Positions 20,302-29,696 of a stretch of DNA of 64,000 nt are shown one piece after another; the stretch's first letter is position 1; every line of letters starts with the position of its first letter. The DNA is taken from contig NZ_CP076060.1 of assembly GCF_018729255.1 (NCBI RefSeq), positions 2,604,001-2,668,000 of the forward strand, given 5' to 3'. The stretch is from Cupriavidus sp. EM10 (GTDB lineage Bacteria; Pseudomonadota; Gammaproteobacteria; Burkholderiales; Burkholderiaceae). The position numbers and the translations under genes were made by a program. The notes under the pieces are model-generated. The model was not told the DNA's origin, searched no databases, and saw nothing but the letters and a program-made list of their open reading frames with translations.

Positions 20302-21423
20302 ATGTTTTCCGATTCCGACCACACCGCCATGGCACAAGCCCTGGCACTCGCCGCGCGGGGCATGTACACCACCACGCCGAACCCTCGCGTGGGTTGTGTC
20401 CTGATGAAGGACGGACAGGTCATCGGACAAGGCTACACGCAGCCGGCCGGCCAGGATCACGCTGAAATCCAGGCCATGAAGGACGCGATTGCGCATGGTC
20501 ATGACCCGGCCGGTGCCACGGCGTATGTCACCCTCGAACCGTGCAGCCATTTCGGCCGCACGCCGCCATGCGCCGATGCGCTGGTGCGCGCGGGTATCGC
20601 CCGCGTGGTGGCGGCCATGGAAGACCCGAACCCGAGCGTATCGGGCCGGGGCCTGCAACGGCTGCGTGACGCGGGCATCGATGTGCGCTGCGGGCTGCTG
20701 GAAAAGGAAGCGCGCGATCTCAATATCGGCTTTGTCTCGCGCATGACGCGGGGCCTGCCCTGGGTACGCGTCAAGGTAGCGGCCTCGCTCGATGGCGGCA
20801 CCGCATTGCACGACGGCACCAGCCAGTGGATCACCAGCCAGGCCGCGCGCGACGATGGCCACGCCTGGCGGGCCCGTGCCTGCGCCATCCTCACCGGCAT
20901 CGGCACCGTGCGGGACGACAACCCCGCACTGACCGTGCGCGCCGTATCGACGCCGCGCCAGCCGCAACGCGTGCTGGTCGATTCCCGGCTCGAAGTGCCG
21001 CTGGACGCGCAGATACTGCATCGCGACACCGGCGATTTCGCCAAACCCGTGCTCGTGTTTTGCGCCGTCGAGGACAAGGCTCGCCAGCGTGCGCTGGAAG
21101 ACCGTGGCGCCGAAGTCGTGGTGCTGCCGAACCGGCACGGCAAGGTGGAGCTGCGCCGGATGCTGGAAGCGCTGGGCGAGCGCGGCATCAACGAACTGCA
21201 TGTGGAAGCTGGCTACAAGCTCAACGGATCGCTGATCCGCGAAGGCTGCGCCGACGAACTGCTGGTCTACATGGCGCCCCGGCTGCTGGGCGACGCGCAG
21301 GGCATGTTCAACCTGCCGCCGCTGGCCCGCCTGGAAGACGCCGCGCAATTCCGCTGGCATGAGGTGCGGCAGATCGGCGACGACCTGCGCCTGATCGCCC
21401 GCCGCGCCGACAGCAAGGACTGA
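20302..21423 (+). CDS. ribD: Bifunctional deaminase/reductase RibD
   Basis: Catalyses two steps of riboflavin synthesis: deamination of the pyrimidine product of GTP cyclohydrolase II and reduction of its ribose. 373 residues. The N-terminal deaminase has the zinc site HAE (QDHAEIQAM) and PCSHFGRTPPC. The C-terminal reductase starts near PWVRVKVAASLDGGTALHDG. ATG 20302 (MFSDSDHTAMAQAL) is preferred; ATG 20209 would add 31 unconserved residues. No strong ribosome binding site is seen. ribE follows after 34 bases. Confidence 0.95.
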   Translation: MFSDSDHTAMAQALALAARGMYTTTPNPRVGCVLMKDGQVIGQGYTQPAGQDHAEIQAMKDAIAHGHDPAGATAYVTLEPCSHFGRTPPCADALVRAGIARVVAAMEDPNPSVSGRGLQRLRDAGIDVRCGLLEKEARDLNIGFVSRMTRGLPWVRVKVAASLDGGTALHDGTSQWITSQAARDDGHAWRARACAILTGIGTVRDDNPALTVRAVSTPRQPQRVLVDSRLEVPLDAQILHRDTGDFAKPVLVFCAVEDKARQRALEDRGAEVVVLPNRHGKVELRRMLEALGERGINELHVEAGYKLNGSLIREGCADELLVYMAPRLLGDAQGMFNLPPLARLEDAAQFRWHEVRQIGDDLRLIARRADSKD

Positions 21424-21457
21424 CAACCGTATTCATCGTATTCAGACAGAGGCAAGC

Positions 21458-22090
21458 ATGTTTACTGGCATTGTGGCGGCCGTGGGCCGCATCGAAACCA
21501 TTTCGCCGCTCGGCGATGCCAACTCGGGCGTGCGCCTGCGCGTGGCCGCCGGCGGACTGGACCTGTCGGACGTGGGCATCGGCGACAGCATCGCCATCCA
21601 GGGCGCCTGCATGACCGTGGTCACGCTGGAAGCGGGCCATTTCGACGTGGATGTGTCGCGCGAATCGCTCGACAAGACCGTCGGACTGGACCAGCCCGGA
21701 CGCGTCAACCTGGAAAAGGCGCTGCGCCTGGCCGATCGCCTGGGCGGCCACCTGGTGTCCGGGCACGTCGACGGCCTGGGTGAAGTGGTCCGCTTTGCCC
21801 CCGTGGGCGAATCGCACGAACTGCGCATCCGCGCCCCGCGCGAGCTGGGTCGCTATCTGGCCTACAAGGGCTCGGTGGTGGTGAACGGCGTGTCGCTGAC
21901 CGTCAACACCGTCAGTGACACGGCCGACGGCTGCGAGTTTTCGATCAACCTGATCCCGCACACCGTGGAAGTGACCACGCTCAACGAGCTGGCCCCGGGC
22001 AAGCGCGTGAACCTGGAAATCGACCTGATCGCGCGCTATGTGGAGCGGATGCTGTCGGCGGCCGACGGCGTGGCCAAGCCGGCAATCTGA
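21458..22090 (+). CDS. ribE: Riboflavin synthase, alpha chain
   Basis: Dismutates two 6,7-dimethyl-8-ribityllumazines to riboflavin and the pyrimidine precursor. 210 residues, normal length. It starts MFTGIVAAVG, the family hallmark, and shows the internal duplication: barrel one (MFTGIV...HFDVDVSRESL) and barrel two (GGHLVSGHVDGLG...VVVNGVSLTVNTV). AGAGGCAAGC precedes the ATG. It is read with ribD. Confidence 0.96.
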   Translation: MFTGIVAAVGRIETISPLGDANSGVRLRVAAGGLDLSDVGIGDSIAIQGACMTVVTLEAGHFDVDVSRESLDKTVGLDQPGRVNLEKALRLADRLGGHLVSGHVDGLGEVVRFAPVGESHELRIRAPRELGRYLAYKGSVVVNGVSLTVNTVSDTADGCEFSINLIPHTVEVTTLNELAPGKRVNLEIDLIARYVERMLSAADGVAKPAI

Positions 22091-22123
22091 GCGGCGATCT
22101 GATCGGCGATCTGACCGGCGCAC

Positions 22124-22978
22124 TCATTCGTCGCCCTTCGCCCCCACGGTCTCGGCCACCTTGCGTGTGGCCATCCAGTCGCCGATGGCCAGCATGACGG
22201 GCCGCTCGCGGCCGACATAGCCGTGCTGCGAGAACGCTTCGCACGGCTCGCCGCGCACGCCCTTGGCGCCCTGCACCGTGATCAGCGGAATGCTGCCGTG
22301 ACGCGCGGCGATGGTGCGATATTGCGTGAGCGGGCATGGATCGTCCTGGTGATGGACGAACAGTTGGTCCACATGCGCGGCAGTCCAGTCGAAGTTCCAC
22401 ATTGCCAGCCCGTGCACCGGGCCACGGCCTCGGCCGGCGCGTGGATCGGTGAACGTGGACGTGTGGACGGCGCCATCGATCCGGCCGCCCAGCTTGCGGG
22501 CCAGGAAGGCGGTGGACACCGTGCCGTAGCTCGTCCCGATCAGGTAGATCCGGGCGACGCCCTGGTCCGCCTTGAGCTTGTCGATGGCTGCGGCGATATC
22601 GGCGGCATACTGGTCTGACTCACGGTAGCCGTCATCGCAATTCGTCCAGCGGTCCTTGGGACAATCGACCAGCACGGTCATGACGTTGTCGTTGACCAGA
22701 TGCCGGCGGGCGCGTACCAGGAAATTGCCGCGCAACTGAAAGTCCGGCGCCCCACCGGCCTGGGCTTCCACTCGCAGCACCCCGGGGTAGCCGGGAAACA
22801 GCATGGCCGCCGTCGTCGGCTTCGATCCAGGCTTCATGCTGACCACGAGGTTGAGTTCCGTGCCGCGCGACAGGCTGACCGTGACGATGCGCTCGTCCAG
22901 CGGCGCGTCTTGCGCCGACACCGCCAGGCCGAGACAGACGCCGACCAGCGCCAAGGCAAATCGTATGGCTCGCAGCAT
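22124..22978 (-). CDS. Secreted alpha/beta-hydrolase, unknown substrate
   Basis: 284-residue protein with a Sec signal (MLRAIRFALALVGVCLGLAVSA^Q). The nucleophile elbow GTSYG (in YLIGTSYGTVST) and a C-terminal His near EAFSQHGYVGRE suggest a serine hydrolase. An Asp candidate lies in VHHQDDPCP. GAAGAGGGG before 22978 selects this start over one 16 codons upstream. Substrate unknown. It is convergent with ribE and lies upstream of nothing obviously related. Confidence 0.75.
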   Translation of the reverse strand: MLRAIRFALALVGVCLGLAVSAQDAPLDERIVTVSLSRGTELNLVVSMKPGSKPTTAAMLFPGYPGVLRVEAQAGGAPDFQLRGNFLVRARRHLVNDNVMTVLVDCPKDRWTNCDDGYRESDQYAADIAAAIDKLKADQGVARIYLIGTSYGTVSTAFLARKLGGRIDGAVHTSTFTDPRAGRGRGPVHGLAMWNFDWTAAHVDQLFVHHQDDPCPLTQYRTIAARHGSIPLITVQGAKGVRGEPCEAFSQHGYVGRERPVMLAIGDWMATRKVAETVGAKGDE

Positions 22979-23036
22979 GATTCCCCTCTTCGTTGTTGTT
23001 CGTGGATGTTCGGCGCCGAAAGACAAGCGGCCTGCC

Positions 23037-24068
23037 TCAGACGTCTGGCGCGAGAAACCGGGGCGCGCCGACCGTATCTAGCGTGCCGTCCTCATGCTCT
23101 ACGAACAGCCCCCTTGCCGCGTTGTGCGGATGCCGGGCCGCCTCGGCAATGGTGAGCACCGGCGCATAGCACACGTCCGTCCCGCCCAGCAGGCTGTCCC
23201 AGTGGGCACGCGGCTGGCTCAGGAACAGCGCCGTGAAGCGCGCCTTGAGGGCCGGCCACGTGTCGCGGTCATACTGGCGCGCTGGGTCGATGTCCTCCAG
23301 GCCCAGCTTGGTCACCAGCAACGCATAGAACTGCGGCTCCAGGGCGCCAATCGTGATATGGCCGCCGTCGGCGCACGCGTAGACATCGTAAAACGGCGAT
23401 TGATGGAACGGGCTGGGGTCGGTCGCGTCGAGCTGGCCGTTGTTGCGCACCCATAGCGCGATGCTGCCGAGCATGGCCACGGTATCGACGATCGCGCCGT
23501 CCACCACGCGGCCCCGGCCCGTGGCGCGGGCGTCGAGCATCGCGCAGACCATGCCGAAGGCCAGCCCCAGCGCGCCGCCGGCGTCGCCCAGCACCGTGGG
23601 CGGAATCATCGGCATCTGCCCGGGCCGCGCCGACAGCGCCAGCATGCCTGTCAGCGCGACATAGTTGAGATCATGGCCGGCGGTCTGCGCCAGCGGCCCG
23701 GTCTGGCCCCAGCCGGTCATGCGTCCGTAGACCAGCGCCGGATTGCGGGCGGCGCAATCGGCCGGCCCCAGCCCCAGCCGCTCCATCACGCCCGGCCGGT
23801 TGCCTTCGATCAGGCCCGCCGCGGCGTCGACCAGACGCATGGCCTCGGCCAGATCATCCGGTTGCTTCAGGTCCAGCGGCACGATGTTCTTTCCGCGCCG
23901 GAGCGGGCTGGCCTTGCTGCCGCCCAGCTGGTCGGCCACGGCCGTGCGCTGGAGCCGGGCGATGACCGTGACCTCGGCTCCCATGTCGGCCAGCATCCGG
24001 CCGGCCAGCGGGCCGGGGCCAAGGCCCTCGAACTCGACGATACGGATGCCCTGCAGGGGTGGATTCAT
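23037..24068 (-). CDS. CaiB/BaiF family CoA enzyme, alpha-methylacyl-CoA racemase type
   Basis: 343-residue class III CoA-transferase family protein. The N-terminus IRIVEFEGLGPGPLAGRMLADMGAEVT and the stretch HDLNYVALTGML with GGGALGLAFGMV-like glycine-rich segments match alpha-methylacyl-CoA racemases, which invert the 2-methyl centre of branched acyl-CoAs for beta-oxidation. CGGAG before 24068 selects the start. The exact substrate is not shown by sequence. Confidence 0.82.
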   Translation of the reverse strand: MNPPLQGIRIVEFEGLGPGPLAGRMLADMGAEVTVIARLQRTAVADQLGGSKASPLRRGKNIVPLDLKQPDDLAEAMRLVDAAAGLIEGNRPGVMERLGLGPADCAARNPALVYGRMTGWGQTGPLAQTAGHDLNYVALTGMLALSARPGQMPMIPPTVLGDAGGALGLAFGMVCAMLDARATGRGRVVDGAIVDTVAMLGSIALWVRNNGQLDATDPSPFHQSPFYDVYACADGGHITIGALEPQFYALLVTKLGLEDIDPARQYDRDTWPALKARFTALFLSQPRAHWDSLLGGTDVCYAPVLTIAEAARHPHNAARGLFVEHEDGTLDTVGAPRFLAPDV

Positions 24069-24239
24069 CTGATATCTCCGCGCGGTCTGGCCAGATTTGC
24101 TGGCATTGACGATGGATGGGGACACCACCCCTGTCGATATGACGTCTTGCTCACATTCCTGCAACCCGGACGAACCCGACCCCGGCCCCCGGGCGCCGGT
24201 TGCGCCCCGGAAGCCGGGGCATCGACGAACGGCATGGCG

Positions 24240-24245
24240 TACAAT
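24240..24245 (+). promoter_or_regulatory. Candidate -10 box for the ribB-ribH-nusB operon
   Basis: TACAAT stands 110 bases before the ribB start, in the context GGCGTACAATAGCGG common in Burkholderiaceae promoters. No convincing -35 is seen at 16-18 bases. The 287-base space between the divergent genes shows no FMN-riboswitch core. Confidence 0.45.
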
Positions 24246-24355
24246 AGCGGCCTTGATTTCGCCGGTCCCGCGGCATCCGCGCCGGCCCTGCCCGCCTGAA
24301 TGCCTGTCCGATTGCTCGCATCCGCACCCGCCCTCACTGAACGCCGTCCCAAGCC

Positions 24356-25470
24356 ATGACTATCGCCCGTACTGAAGACATCATCGCCGACATTCGCGCC
24401 GGCCGCATGGTCATCCTCGTTGACGAGGAAGACCGCGAGAACGAAGGCGATCTGGTCCTGGCGGCCGACTTCGTGACGCCGGAGGCCATCAACTTCATGG
24501 CGAAGTACGGGCGTGGCCTGATCTGCCTGACGCTGACGGCCGAGCGCTGCCGCCAGCTGGAGCTGTATCCGATGGTGTCGCGCAACGGCACCGTGCACGG
24601 GACGAACTTTACGGTATCGATCGAGGCCGCCGAGGGCGTGACCACCGGCATCTCCGCCGCCGACCGCTCGCGCACCGTGCAGGCCGCCGTGGCCCGTGAC
24701 GCCAAGGCGTCGGACCTGGTGCAGCCGGGCCATATCTTCCCGCTGACGGCCCAGCCCGGCGGCGTGCTGATCCGCGCCGGCCATACCGAGGCGGGCTGCG
24801 ACCTGGGCGCGCTGGCCGGCCTGACCCCGGCGGCGGTGATCTGCGAGATCATGAAGGACGACGGCACGATGGCGCGCCTGCCCGATCTGATCGAATTCGC
24901 ACGCGAACACGATTTGAAGATCGGCACCATTGCCGACCTGATTCATTACCGCAGCCGTACCGAGAGCATCATCGAACGCACGGGCGAGCGCGACATGCAG
25001 ACGCCGTGGGGCAAGTTCCGCAGCGTGATGTACCGCGACAAGCCGTCGGGCCGCGCCCACCTGGCGCTGGTCAAGGGCCAGCCGCACCCGGAAACGGCCA
25101 CGCTGGTGCGCGTGCACGAGCCGCTGTCGGTGCTGGACTTGCTGGAAGCCGGCCGCACCACGCACTCGTGGAGCCTGCCGGCCGCGCTGGAAGTGCTGCA
25201 TGGCGCCGACCAGGGCGTGATGGTGCTGCTGAACTGCGGCGACTCTCCCGAGCAGCTGTTCGAACAGTTTGCCGCGCTGGATGCCCGCAGGACCGTCCGC
25301 GCCGCAAGCCCGACCTGCGCACCTACGGCGTGGGCGCCCAGATCCTGCGCGATATCGGCGTGGGCAAGATGCGCGTGCTCGGATCGCCGCGCAAGATGCC
25401 GAGCATGACCGGCTACGATCTGGAAATCGTCGGCTGCCAGCCCATGGATGGCGAGCCGAACTGCGATTGA
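24356..25470 (+). pseudogene. ribB: 3,4-dihydroxy-2-butanone-4-phosphate synthase with degenerate GTP cyclohydrolase II half, one frameshift
   Basis: The N-terminal 200 residues are an intact DHBP synthase, with the acidic DEEDRENEGDLV loop and HTEAGCDLG, making the four-carbon unit for lumazine. The C-terminal half has the RibA fold pattern but not its active site: the zinc Cys cluster expected after RVH is replaced by EPLSVLDLL, and the RQEGR motif is absent. This matches the RibBX type, so GTP cyclohydrolase II should be encoded elsewhere. A -1 deletion near 25288 (CGCAGG for CGCCAGG) breaks the frame. Corrected length is 371 residues, ending MDGEPNCD. Confidence 0.9.
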
Positions 25471-25560
25471 CGAGATTCACCGAAGCACCCGCCCGCGGTA
25501 CGGAATCACGCGGCACCGGCATTCCCGCCGGTGCCTGACCGAATGAATGGAGAACTGACA

Positions 25561-26070
25561 ATGGATCACGGCTTCTACGAGAGCAACCTCGACGGTGAAG
25601 GCCTGCGCATTGGCATCGTGCAAGCCCGCTTCAACGAGCCCGTCTGCGACGAGCTGCGCGAGGCCTGCACGGCCGAACTGGAAAAGCTTGGCGTCGAGGG
25701 CGAGGACACGCTGCTGGTGACCGTGCCGGGCGCGCTCGAAGTGCCGCTGGCCCTGCAGAAGATGGCCGAAAGTGGCCAGTTCGACGCATTGATTGCGCTG
25801 GGCGCCGTGGTGCGCGGCGAGACCTATCACTTTGAACTGGTCTCGAACGAATCGGGCGCGGGCGTCACGCGCGTGGGCCTGGATTTCAACGTGCCCATCG
25901 CCAACGGCATCCTGACCGTCGACACCGACGCGCAGGCCCATGCCCGCACCCGCGAAAAGGGCCGTGACTGCGCCCGCACCGCAGTGGAAATGGCCAACCT
26001 GGTCGTCGCGCTGGATTCCCTGCGCGAGAACGACGGCCGCGATGAAGATGACGAGGAAGATGATGAGTAA
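25561..26070 (+). CDS. ribH: 6,7-dimethyl-8-ribityllumazine synthase
   Basis: Condenses the RibB product with the pyrimidine from RibD to give lumazine, the RibE substrate. 169 residues. Family motifs include [32 protein letters not shown] and [19 protein letters not shown]. The tail is strongly acidic ([11 protein letters not shown]). The start at 25561 has GGAG upstream. The stop overlaps nusB by eight bases. Confidence 0.96.
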   Translation: MDHGFYESNLDGEGLRIGIVQARFNEPVCDELREACTAELEKLGVEGEDTLLVTVPGALEVPLALQKMAESGQFDALIALGAVVRGETYHFELVSNESGAGVTRVGLDFNVPIANGILTVDTDAQAHARTREKGRDCARTAVEMANLVVALDSLRENDGRDEDDEEDDE

Positions 26071-26578
26071 TACCCCCGACAACGGCGACGCGCAGGACGC
26101 CGCCGGCAAGCCGGCCGGCGCCAAGGCGCGCACCGAACCCAAGGCTCCGCCGAAGAGCGCGCGCCGCCGGTCCCGGGAACTGGCCCTGCAAGGCCTGTAT
26201 CAGTGGCTGCTGAACCGCAACGATATTGGTGCGATTCAGGCCCACCTGCACGACGCGCAAGGCTTCAACAAGGCCGATCGCGAGCATTTCGACGCCCTGC
26301 TGGGCGGGGCCGTACGCGAGGAAGCGAACCTGACTGCCGCCTTCGAGCCGTTCCTGGACCGTACCGTCGACGAACTGTCGCCCGTGGAGCGCGCCGCGCT
26401 GCTGGTCGGCAGCTACGAGCTGGTGCATTGCCTGGACATCCCGTACAAGGTCGTCATCAACGAAGCCGTGGAACTGACCAAGACCTTCGGCGGCGTGGAA
26501 GGCTACAAGTACGTGAACGGCGTGCTGGACAAGCTGGCCGCACAGGTGCGCGCACCCGAGGTGGCCGCGCGCCGCTGA
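26063..26578 (+). CDS. nusB: Transcription antitermination factor NusB
   Basis: RNA-binding antitermination factor that acts with NusE on rRNA operons. 171 residues. The conserved core runs from [18 protein letters not shown] to [30 protein letters not shown]. About 30 extra charged and Ala/Gly-rich residues at the N-terminus are common in Burkholderiaceae. ATG 26063 lies inside the end of ribH with GAGGAAG upstream, so translation is coupled. Confidence 0.95.
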   Translation: MSNTPDNGDAQDAAGKPAGAKARTEPKAPPKSARRRSRELALQGLYQWLLNRNDIGAIQAHLHDAQGFNKADREHFDALLGGAVREEANLTAAFEPFLDRTVDELSPVERAALLVGSYELVHCLDIPYKVVINEAVELTKTFGGVEGYKYVNGVLDKLAAQVRAPEVAARR

Positions 26579-26644
26579 CGCGCTTGCGGCGACTAAATAT
26601 TGCAATCCGGCGTCCGGCATCCCATGATGCCAGTCACCGGCAAG

Positions 26645-26668
26645 ACACCCGCTCCGGCGGGTGTTTTT
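26645..26668 (+). terminator. Rho-independent terminator after nusB
   Basis: Stem ACACCCGC / GCGGGTGT with a four-base TCCG loop, followed by TTTTTG. It lies 67 bases after the nusB stop and just before the aminotransferase. Confidence 0.9.
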
Positions 26669-26701
26669 GTTTGAACCGTTGTTCTTTTCGTCCCCATCGC
26701 C

Positions 26702-27883
26702 ATGGACCACCAGCGTATCGCCACTGCTTCCCGACTTGCCAACATCCAGGCCTTCCACGTGATGGAACTGGCCAAGCAGGCCGCCGAGCTTGAACGTGCC
26801 GGCCGGCACATCATCCACATGGGCATTGGCGAGCCCGATTTCACGGCTGCGGCGCCGGTCATCCATGCGGCCGAAGCGGCCATGCGGCGCGGCGTGACGC
26901 AATACACCGGCGCCCTGGGCATCCACGCGCTGCGCGAGGCCATTGCCGGCTACTACAAGACCGCCTATGGGCTGGATATCCCCGAGCGCCGCGTGATCGT
27001 CACGGCCGGGGCGTCTGGCGCCCTGCTGCTGGCGTGCGCGGTGCTGGTGGAAATCGGCGCCGAAGTGCTGATGCCGGACCCGAGCTACCCGTGCAACCGC
27101 CATTTCGTGGCCGCCTTCGACGGCCAGGCGAAGATGATCCCGAGCGGCCCGGCCGAGCGCTTCCAGCTGACGGCGGCCCAGGTGGCGGCCCATTGGGGCG
27201 AGAAGACGCGCGGCGTGCTGCTGGCGTCGCCGTCGAACCCGACCGGCACGTCGATCCTGCCGGACGAGCTCAAGGCCATCCTGGCCGAAGTGCGCGAGCG
27301 TCGCGGCTTCGCCATCCTCGACGAGATCTACCAGGGCCTGTCGTACGATGCCCCGCCGGTCTCGGCGCTGGCGCTCGACGACAACGTGGTGACGGTCAAC
27401 AGCTTCTCGAAGTACTTCAACATGACGGGCTGGCGCCTGGGCTGGCTGGTGGTACCCGAGGCGCTGGTGCCAGCCTTCGAGAAGGTGGCGCAGAACCTGT
27501 TCATCTGCGCGTCGGCCGTGGCCCAGCATGCGGCGGTGGCCTGCTTCTCTCCCGAGGCCCTGGCGATCTACGACGAGCGCAAGGCCGAATTCCATCGCCG
27601 CCGCGACGCGATACTGCCCGCGCTCGAAGCGCTGGGCCTGCGCGTGCCCGTAAAGCCCGACGGCGCGTTCTACGTCTACGCCGACTGCCGCCACGTGAAC
27701 CACCCGGCCGCAGGCGACGCCGACAAGCTGACCCAGGCCATCCTGCACGATGCCGGCGTGGTCATGGTGCCCGGCACGGATTTCGGCCCGCATACCGCCA
27801 ACGATTACATCCGGATCTCGTACGCGACGTCGATGCCCAATATCGAAGAGGCGATGGACCGCATGCATCATTTCCTGCGCTAG
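26702..27883 (+). CDS. Class I/II PLP-dependent aminotransferase
   Basis: 393-residue fold-type I aminotransferase. The PLP lysine is K237 in NSFSKYFNMTGWRLGW. Also present are ASPSNPTGT, the cofactor-binding DEIYQGLSYD, and the substrate-carboxylate Arg in YIRISYATS. Aspartate/alanine-type or valine-pyruvate-type activity is possible; the sequence does not decide. It is flanked by terminators on both sides, so probably a single-gene unit. Confidence 0.87.
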   Translation: MDHQRIATASRLANIQAFHVMELAKQAAELERAGRHIIHMGIGEPDFTAAAPVIHAAEAAMRRGVTQYTGALGIHALREAIAGYYKTAYGLDIPERRVIVTAGASGALLLACAVLVEIGAEVLMPDPSYPCNRHFVAAFDGQAKMIPSGPAERFQLTAAQVAAHWGEKTRGVLLASPSNPTGTSILPDELKAILAEVRERRGFAILDEIYQGLSYDAPPVSALALDDNVVTVNSFSKYFNMTGWRLGWLVVPEALVPAFEKVAQNLFICASAVAQHAAVACFSPEALAIYDERKAEFHRRRDAILPALEALGLRVPVKPDGAFYVYADCRHVNHPAAGDADKLTQAILHDAGVVMVPGTDFGPHTANDYIRISYATSMPNIEEAMDRMHHFLR

Positions 27884-27914
27884 ACCTGGCCAACCCCGCG
27901 CGGCAAAAAGAAAA

Positions 27915-27932
27915 GGCACCCCGAGGGGTGCC
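27915..27932. terminator. Bidirectional terminator between convergent genes
   Basis: Stem GGCACCC / GGGTGCC around a CGAG loop. On the minus strand it is followed by TTTTCTTTTT, and on the plus strand by CTTCTTCTT. It serves the convergent aminotransferase and transglycosylase genes. Confidence 0.85.
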
Positions 27933-27964
27933 CTTCTTCTTGCAGGATCGGACCGACCGAAAGG

Positions 27965-29047
27965 TCAGGCAGCCTGCGCGGTATTGCCGGAAGCTTCCAG
28001 CTTTTCGCCGTTCTGGTGGTGCTCTGCCTGCGTCTTGCCGTCGCCGGCCTTCTCGACCGCCGGCAGGCCCAGCAGGGCGCGCAGGCGTCCGCGTTCGGCC
28101 AGCACCTTGGCGCCGTAGCCGCCATCGGTGTTGGTCGTGGCGCCCACGTAGTACTTCAGGCCGCCTTCGATCGTACCGGCGCGGGCGATGCAGTCCTTCA
28201 GCACCAGTGCACCGATCTTGATGTTGGCGTACGGGTTCAGCGCGGCTGTCACGCCGCCCACGGCCTCGTACTTGTCCTGGTGGACCTTGGTCATCACCTG
28301 CATCAGGCCCTGCGCCCCGACGCCGCTTTCGGCGTACGGATTGAAGCTCGACTCGATGGCGATCACGCCCAGAATCAGCAGCGGATCGATACCGACCTCG
28401 CGGCCCGTCATGTAGGCGGCCTTGACCAGCTGGGCGGTCGCCTGGCTGGCCACGCGGTACTTGCGCGCGATGTACTCCGCCACCGCCGCCTGCTCGCGTG
28501 CCGAACCCAGTGCGCTCGTGTTACGCGCTTCCAGCGCCACGCGCTGCACAGGGATCTGTGCGGCCAGGTGCGCCACCGACGGAACCTTGCCCGCAGGGGT
28601 CTGGCTCCATTCGTCGACACCCGACACGGTCGGCAGGCCCTTGCCCTTTACCGAGGCAGTGGCCAGCAGCCGTGCGGCCGCCGCATCCGCCGACAGCGCC
28701 GGCACCGAGGTGCTGGCAACCGCGTGTACCGTGTCCGCAGCCTCGGCGTTGGCCACGGCCGCGTCCACCAGCACTGCGGGCGCTTCATTGCCTGCCAGTG
28801 CCCCGGCAAGCGACGTCCGCCATTGCTGGCTGACGGTGAGGGTGACCGCTGCGGCCACCGACAGCACCCCGAGACTGTTCAGGGTGTACTTCAAGGTTGT
28901 GCGGCCGCCGCGCAGCAACGCGCGACCTGCCACCGGATGGGCCAGTCGCACTTGCAGTGCGCGGCTCACACCGGGTACCGGCTGTCTGAGGCGGACCTGC
29001 AATGCCCGCCCGATGCCGGGAAGATGAAGGGTTTTCCAACCGCTCAT
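27965..29047 (-). CDS. Membrane-anchored lytic transglycosylase (SLT domain)
   Basis: 360-residue protein. A single hydrophobic segment (LGVLSVAAAVTLTVS, near residue 65) anchors it; a long Ala/Val-rich linker follows. The C-terminal SLT domain has the catalytic Glu in GVIAIESSFNPYAESGVGAQGLMQV. These enzymes cleave peptidoglycan to anhydromuropeptides. GGAGG directly before 29047 selects this start over an in-frame ATG 45 codons upstream. Confidence 0.88.
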   Translation of the reverse strand: MSGWKTLHLPGIGRALQVRLRQPVPGVSRALQVRLAHPVAGRALLRGGRTTLKYTLNSLGVLSVAAAVTLTVSQQWRTSLAGALAGNEAPAVLVDAAVANAEAADTVHAVASTSVPALSADAAAARLLATASVKGKGLPTVSGVDEWSQTPAGKVPSVAHLAAQIPVQRVALEARNTSALGSAREQAAVAEYIARKYRVASQATAQLVKAAYMTGREVGIDPLLILGVIAIESSFNPYAESGVGAQGLMQVMTKVHQDKYEAVGGVTAALNPYANIKIGALVLKDCIARAGTIEGGLKYYVGATTNTDGGYGAKVLAERGRLRALLGLPAVEKAGDGKTQAEHHQNGEKLEASGNTAQAA

Positions 29048-29696
29048 GCTTACCTCCATCCGTCGCCCGCTGCGCGCGCCTGACAACTGCGCGTGCCCGA
29101 TCTCAACGTATTCAAGTAAGGATGCTGCGCCACCTAGCAGGGGTGTCCAGCATCTGTTGGCGGGCGCTCCCCATGCGCCCAACGAGAAACAGGGTACTGC
29201 TTGGGGAGCCGCACCCTGCCACTAAGACACTCACTCATCAGCTCCGGCATCCCGCCGGAGGACTGCGCACCGGGCTCCTCCCTGGGGCCGCTTGGTGACA
29301 ATCGATTCAGAAACGTCAGCGTTGCTTTTTTCGCTACCGGCCACTTGACATCGGACGGAAAGCTATGTTGCAGCGCAACGTTGCTTAGAGCAGACCGGAT
29401 TGTAGGAACGCTTTTATAACCCGTCAAGCATAAGAAAGTTGAAATCCACTACTTCCAGCAATATGTAACAACGCCTTTTACGGCACTCGGGGTCCGCACC
29501 CTGCCCCTGAACGGCAAGCCACGCCTAGGCTGGCAATTGTCTGAACAAATGACTATCGTCATCAATTACTTACAATTTCGCTGCGTCCGTTGGCACGATT
29601 TTTTTGCGCCTTTGAGATGGCGTGTGTATCGTCACACACATCCGCGCAGCGTGCCCTGGATTGGCGCGACGCCACATCCCAAGAACCAAATTCACT
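29048..29696. other. 649-base intergenic region between transglycosylase and ubiD
   Basis: No convincing gene. It holds promoters for two divergent genes. Visible elements are a GGGCGC/GCGCCC hairpin (29162-29180), a CAGGGT/ACCCTG pair (29190-29218), and a 12-base direct repeat CCGCACCCTGCC at 29209-29220 and 29494-29505. A lower-GC stretch runs about 29290-29480. TACAAT occurs shortly before 29580 as a possible -10 for ubiD. Confidence 0.6.

Noticed and set aside
24069..24355. FMN riboswitch expected before ribB
   Set aside because: The conserved RFN core (AGGGTGAAATTCC and its partners) is not present in the 287 bases.
25886..27919. 677-codon open frame on the minus strand across nusB and the aminotransferase
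   Set aside because: It spans two well-supported plus-strand genes and a terminator, and its composition is that of a shadow frame.
29591..29607. TTGGCACGATTTTTTTGC upstream of ubiD looks like a sigma-54 promoter
   Set aside because: The GG and GC pairs are 12 bases apart; sigma-54 requires 10.
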